NCBI GenBank assembly: GCA_949987565.1
Contig: OX465103.1
Coordinates: 2,983,511 to 3,047,510, forward strand
Reading direction: 5' to 3'
Length of the DNA stretch: 64,000 nucleotides
Origin: Luidia sarsii
Lineage: Eukaryota; Echinodermata; Asteroidea; Paxillosida; Luidiidae
Part shown: piece by piece, positions 60,701-64,000 of the stretch
How the letters are laid out: each line of letters opens with the position of its first letter
Position numbering within the stretch: position 1 is the stretch's first letter
Position numbers and translations under genes: made by a program
The notes under the pieces: generated by a model
What the model saw: the letters and a program-made list of their open reading frames with translations, nothing else
Database searches by the model: none
What the model was told of the DNA's origin: nothing

Positions 60701-63700
60701 ACTGATATCGACATGCTGAAGCAGTACAGAAATGAACTTCAGATGCTGAAAAGGTTAGATTCAATACATAAAAAATTTTTTGGAGCAACAGGAAGCGGAT
60801 GTCTATTAAATGGCTATGGCTATTGGCTAGTGCTGTGGATGCACAGAAAATAGCCTCAACTGTAGCCATAGCCAAAGCCATGAATTCAGAGGAAGACTTC
60901 AGCACAAGTAGGATCTTATTATGAATTAGCATATCAGGGTCCTTACTTTACACCTCCAGCTCCACTGAACTGACTTTGATCCTTTCCCTCTGCTGATCTC
61001 ACTTCACTCCTCCACTAATCTGACTTCGCTTTTCCAACTCCACTGATCTGAGTCTACCCCTCCACTGATCTGACTATACCCCTCCACTGATCTGACTGCA
61101 CTCCTTCACTGATCTGACTATCCCCCACTGATCTGACTATACCCCCACTGATCTGACTATACCCCTCCACTGATCTGACTATACCCCTCCACTGATCTGA
61201 CTATACCCCTCCACTGATCTGACTATACCCCTCCACTGATCTGACTGCACTCCTTCACTGATCTGACTATCCCCCACTGATCTGACTATCCCCCACTGAT
61301 CTGACTATACCCCCACTGATCTGACTACACTCCTTCACTGATCTGACTGCACTCCTTCACTGATCTGACTATCCCCCACTGATCTGACTATCCCCCACTG
61401 ATCTGACTATCCCCCACTGATCTGACTATCCCCCACTGATCTGACTATACCCCCACTGATCTGACTACACTCCTCCACTGATCTGACTACACTCCTTCAC
61501 TGATCTGACTGCACTCCTTCACTGATCTGACTATCCCCCACTGATCTGACTATACCCCCACTGATCTGACTATACCCCTCCACTGATCTGACTATACCCC
61601 TCTACTGATCTGACTACACTCCTTCTCTGATCTGACTATACCCTTCCACTGATCAGACTATACCCTCCACTGATCTGACTATACCCCTCCTCTGATTTGA
61701 CTATACCCCTCCACTTAACTGATTATACTCCTTTACCTATCTGACCATACCCCTCCACTGATCTGACTATACCCCTCCACTGATCTGACTACACTCCTTC
61801 ACTGATCTGACTGTACCCTTCCACTGATCAGACTATACCCTCCACTGATCTGACTATACCCCTCCTCTGATTTGACTATACCCCTCCACTTAACTGATTA
61901 TACTCCTTCACCTATCTGACTATACCCCTCCACTGATCTGACTATACCCCTCCACTGATCTGACTATACCCTTCCATTGATCTGAATATACCCTTCCATT
62001 GATCTGAATATACCCCTCCACTGATTTCACTATATGCCTCCGCTGATCTAACCATACCCTTTGCTCCTCCCTCCCGCAGGTTGAAGCACCCCAACCTGGT
62101 CAAGCTCTACGGCTTCAGCTTTGACGGCCCCTCCCCGTGCCTGGTCTTCCGCTACCTGTCCAACGGCTCCCTGCTGGCCGGCCTGAGCCCCAGCAGCCCC
62201 CTGCACCTGTGCTGGCAGACCAGGGTGCGGGTGGCCCAGGACACGGCCCAGGGGCTCTGCTACCTCCACCAGGAGGGCATCGTTCACCGAGATGTCAAGA
62301 GGTAGGGGATGGGCCTTGACCGAGCTCTATCTAGGAGAGAAGCAGTACTTAGCAATCTGCCTTTTTTTTCAAAACTGTGGCTCGGGCTCTGGCTGAGGCA
62401 TCAGGGTCATTTCTGACGTACATTCTTCATTCCCTTGGACTTTTCTTTCTTTATCTGTCTGTTCCTCTTCTATTTTTTCCCTGTAGCCATCACCTCAAGT
62501 GATCTTATAAGGCCTTGTGTTTGGCAATCTTTCATAAAAAAAAACACAAAAAAGCATCACTGTGGGAAATGGGGCTGAAAATTCTGTTCCATTGTGAGTA
62601 TTAAAGAGAACAGGGCTTTCCGCATCAAAGAAAAACAACAAGCATTTTTTAGCTGATAGATGACAAGGACAAAGCCTGAGACCAAACCACGGTTTCAAAC
62701 AAGCCATTTTTGTTTTCTTTATTCATTTTGAGATAAATTGAAAAATTGGCACCCACTATTGTGTGATCCATGAGTTGGTATAGCCAGGTTAACAACGATT
62801 CATTGTCTGCATCTGAATGAAAACGGGGATGGCGTGATAGCGGCAGATAGTGGTTGAATGCTCCGACTGCCCCCCCCCCCATCCCGGCAAAGACTTTTTG
62901 TGAAGGCCGCCATCTAAGGGCTGGATAGCTCAGGTGGTTCGAGTACTGGTACACAAAACCAGAGGTCTCGAGTTCAAGTACCGGTCCAGTCCACTTTTTG
63001 TTTGGCCTCAAATTTATCAAACAAGTGAGGACATTTTTGTATTGCGCTTTTTTTTATTTATTTATTTTTTCCTGTGCCACTTCTGCAACAGTGCCAACGT
63101 GCTGCTGGACTCGGACCTGACAGCGCAAGTGGCCGACTTCGGTCTGGTCCGGGCCATCCCGGAGGGGGACGGCGAGACCCACAGAACCAGCTTGATCATC
63201 GGCACCAGCGCCTACATGCCGCCGGAGGCACACGTAGGGAAGGTCTCGCCCAAGGGAGACTGCTTCAGCTTTGGCGTGGTAAGACCTTGCTCCCGAGATT
63301 TCTGGGTGTCTGGCTAGGGCGGGGCGAATGAACCGGGTACCCGAAACAAGACTTGAGGTATTAAAACGGGTACCAGGGTCTGCTTTGTCAGTTCTGCAAA
63401 TGCCAAAAGCAGCCACCATTTAGCTGATCTCTCTATCACATTTCTGCTTTAAGTGATATACAAAAATGTTGCAAACTGCTTACTGACTAAAATTACCAAA
63501 ATGCAAATCTTAAAATTGAGTGGGCCTGACTTTTCGAATCCTAGCAGGACCCTTCTGCCTTTGAGAAGGGTCCTGCTAGGATCGAAACATCAGGCCCACA
63601 TTTCTGCTTTGTCGGTTCTGCAAATACCAAAAGCAGCCACCATTTACCGTAGCTCTTTCATGTTTTTGTTTTTTTCAAGCTGTGGGCAGAGTTCTCATTC

Positions 63701-64000
63701 TTCAGGCAAATCTACTCGAAGACTTTCCTTTTCTTCGATTGGGAATTTTGTGCTGTGATCTCCCAATGATATCGCTCCCCAACCCCTTGTCTCTCTCCCC
63801 CCCCCTCCCTCTGCCCTCCCAAGGTCCTACTGGAGTTGATCACCGGCCTGGCGCCTCTGGACTCGACCAGGGAGGAGATTGACATCATCAGTCACGTGGA
63901 GGTGGCCATGGATCACCACGGCGACGTCCAGCGCATAATGGACACCCGGCTGGCCACCACTTGCCCGCCGGAGTCGGCCGAAGCCATGTACGCCATCGCC
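54761..64000 (+). CDS. IRAK4: IRAK4-like death-domain Ser/Thr kinase (partial, 9 coding exons)
   Basis: IRAK4/Pelle kinases bind MyD88 through a death domain and pass Toll/IL-1 receptor signals on. Exons: 54761-54948, 55527-55675, 56440-56635, 59183-59331, 60099-60259, 60686-60753, 62080-62301, 63092-63278, 63824-64000 (open at the window end); 499 aa so far. The death domain spans about 18-111 with the IRAK4-type [19 protein letters not shown] low-complexity linker covers about 112-227. Kinase landmarks: GEGGFGTV (256-263), VKKL with Lys277, HRDVKSAN (Asp375), DFG (393-395), activation-loop RTS (409-411), GTSAYMPPE and [16 protein letters not shown] rather than the altered motif of other IRAKs supports IRAK4. 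The gatekeeper is Phe327, not the usual Tyr. Exon 3's acceptor (CTGAAG) is the least certain junction. The kinase C-lobe end and stop lie beyond the window. Confidence 0.93.
55255..55412. repeat. Dispersed hairpin repeat (GATCGAAACGTCAGG family)
   Basis: A right arm (55255-55310) and a left arm (55375-55412) in reverse order flank the TTAGTGATATACACAAATGT tail. Lies in IRAK4 intron 1. Confidence 0.65.
55741..55815. mobile_element. Short AGGTTTGCGGTGACACC hairpin element
   Basis: Internal-deletion copy: GGAGGTTTACCCCATGACAC and CATGGTGTCACCGCAAACCT are separated by about 30 bp. Confidence 0.7.
56816..59113 (+). repeat. 9-bp CACCATCCT/C minisatellite in IRAK4 intron 3
   Basis: About 250 units over 2.3 kb, nearly free of G on the plus strand. 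Higher-order blocks are marked by CATCATCCCCATCCCAACCA at about 57627, 57977, 58312 and 58822. All frames on both strands stay open (up to 913 codons) because the unit is 9 bp. The array ends about 70 bp before IRAK4 exon 4. Confidence 0.95.
60403..60515. repeat. Dispersed hairpin repeat, single arm
   Basis: It has the tail (AAAATGTTGCAAACTGCTTA) and left arm (GTGGGCCTGACGTTTTTTAT) of the GATCGAAACGTCAGG family. The right arm is absent. Confidence 0.65.
61020..62060 (+). repeat. 22-bp ACTGATCTGACTATACCCCTCC minisatellite
   Basis: About 50 units of 17-22 bp fill IRAK4 intron 6 and end about 20 bp before the exon 7 acceptor. Shorter units lack CCCTCC. Confidence 0.92.
62915..62996 (+). repeat. 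tRNA-derived repeat
   Basis: GGGCTGGATAGCTCAGGTGG, an anticodon-arm-like region, then GTTCAAGTACCGGTCC. Best A-box of the family in this window. Preceded by CCCGGCAAAGACT as in the other copies. Confidence 0.6.
63453..63599. repeat. Dispersed hairpin repeat, complete two-arm copy
   Basis: Tail GTTGCAAACTGCTTACTGAC, left arm GTGGGCCTGACTTTTCGAAT, then right arm GGTCCTGCTAGGATCGAAAC ending CAGGCCCAC. Lies in IRAK4 intron 8. Confidence 0.75.

Noticed and set aside
62915..62996. Functional tRNA gene
   Set aside because: A- and B-box-like sequences are present but the acceptor and anticodon stems do not pair properly, and related copies are scattered.

Overview
This is nuclear DNA from an animal. 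It holds intron-rich protein-coding genes with GT/AG splicing, very repeat-rich introns, TTAGGG-like interstitial motifs, and no bacterial or organellar signals. The gene content is ribophorin I, importin-9 and an IRAK4-type Toll-pathway kinase. With compact GC-rich exons and many small hairpin transposons, it suggests a marine invertebrate deuterostome such as an echinoderm, hemichordate or lancelet. The species cannot be fixed from this window. Exons were placed by hand from protein similarity, reading phase and splice sites. Comparisons with known families are from memory, not from a database search.

Layout. (1) 0.8-11.5 kb, minus strand: RPN1, 11 coding exons, complete (601 aa). (2) 11.5-12.5 kb: short head-to-head intergenic promoter region. 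(3) 12.5-34.0 kb, plus strand: IPO9, 23 coding exons, complete (1,052 aa). (4) 34.0-41.7 kb: convergent intergenic region with transposon copies, tRNA-derived SINEs and probable long 3' UTRs. (5) 41.7-50.5 kb, minus strand: a 5-exon gene for a predicted 2,010-aa protein. Its N-terminal helical region resembles the ZNF654/ZNF292/RLF family, but it has no zinc fingers and carries a long octapeptide repeat. (6) 50.5-54.8 kb: second head-to-head intergenic region with a CCAAT/CRE-like promoter module. (7) 54.8 kb to the window end, plus strand: IRAK4-like death-domain kinase, first nine coding exons, cut off by the window edge.

The genes do not form one pathway. RPN1 acts in N-glycosylation at the ER, IPO9 in nuclear import of histones and other basic cargo, and IRAK4 in Toll/IL-1 receptor signalling.

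The most unusual content is non-coding. A 90-bp minisatellite occurs in introns of three neighbouring genes, in each case in the sense orientation of its host gene. Four near-palindromic elements each carry an exact 9-bp target duplication. Two families of TTAA-flanked inverted-repeat elements are present. One perfect palindrome has 65-bp arms. A nearly G-free 2.3-kb 9-bp satellite ends about 70 bp before an IRAK4 exon.
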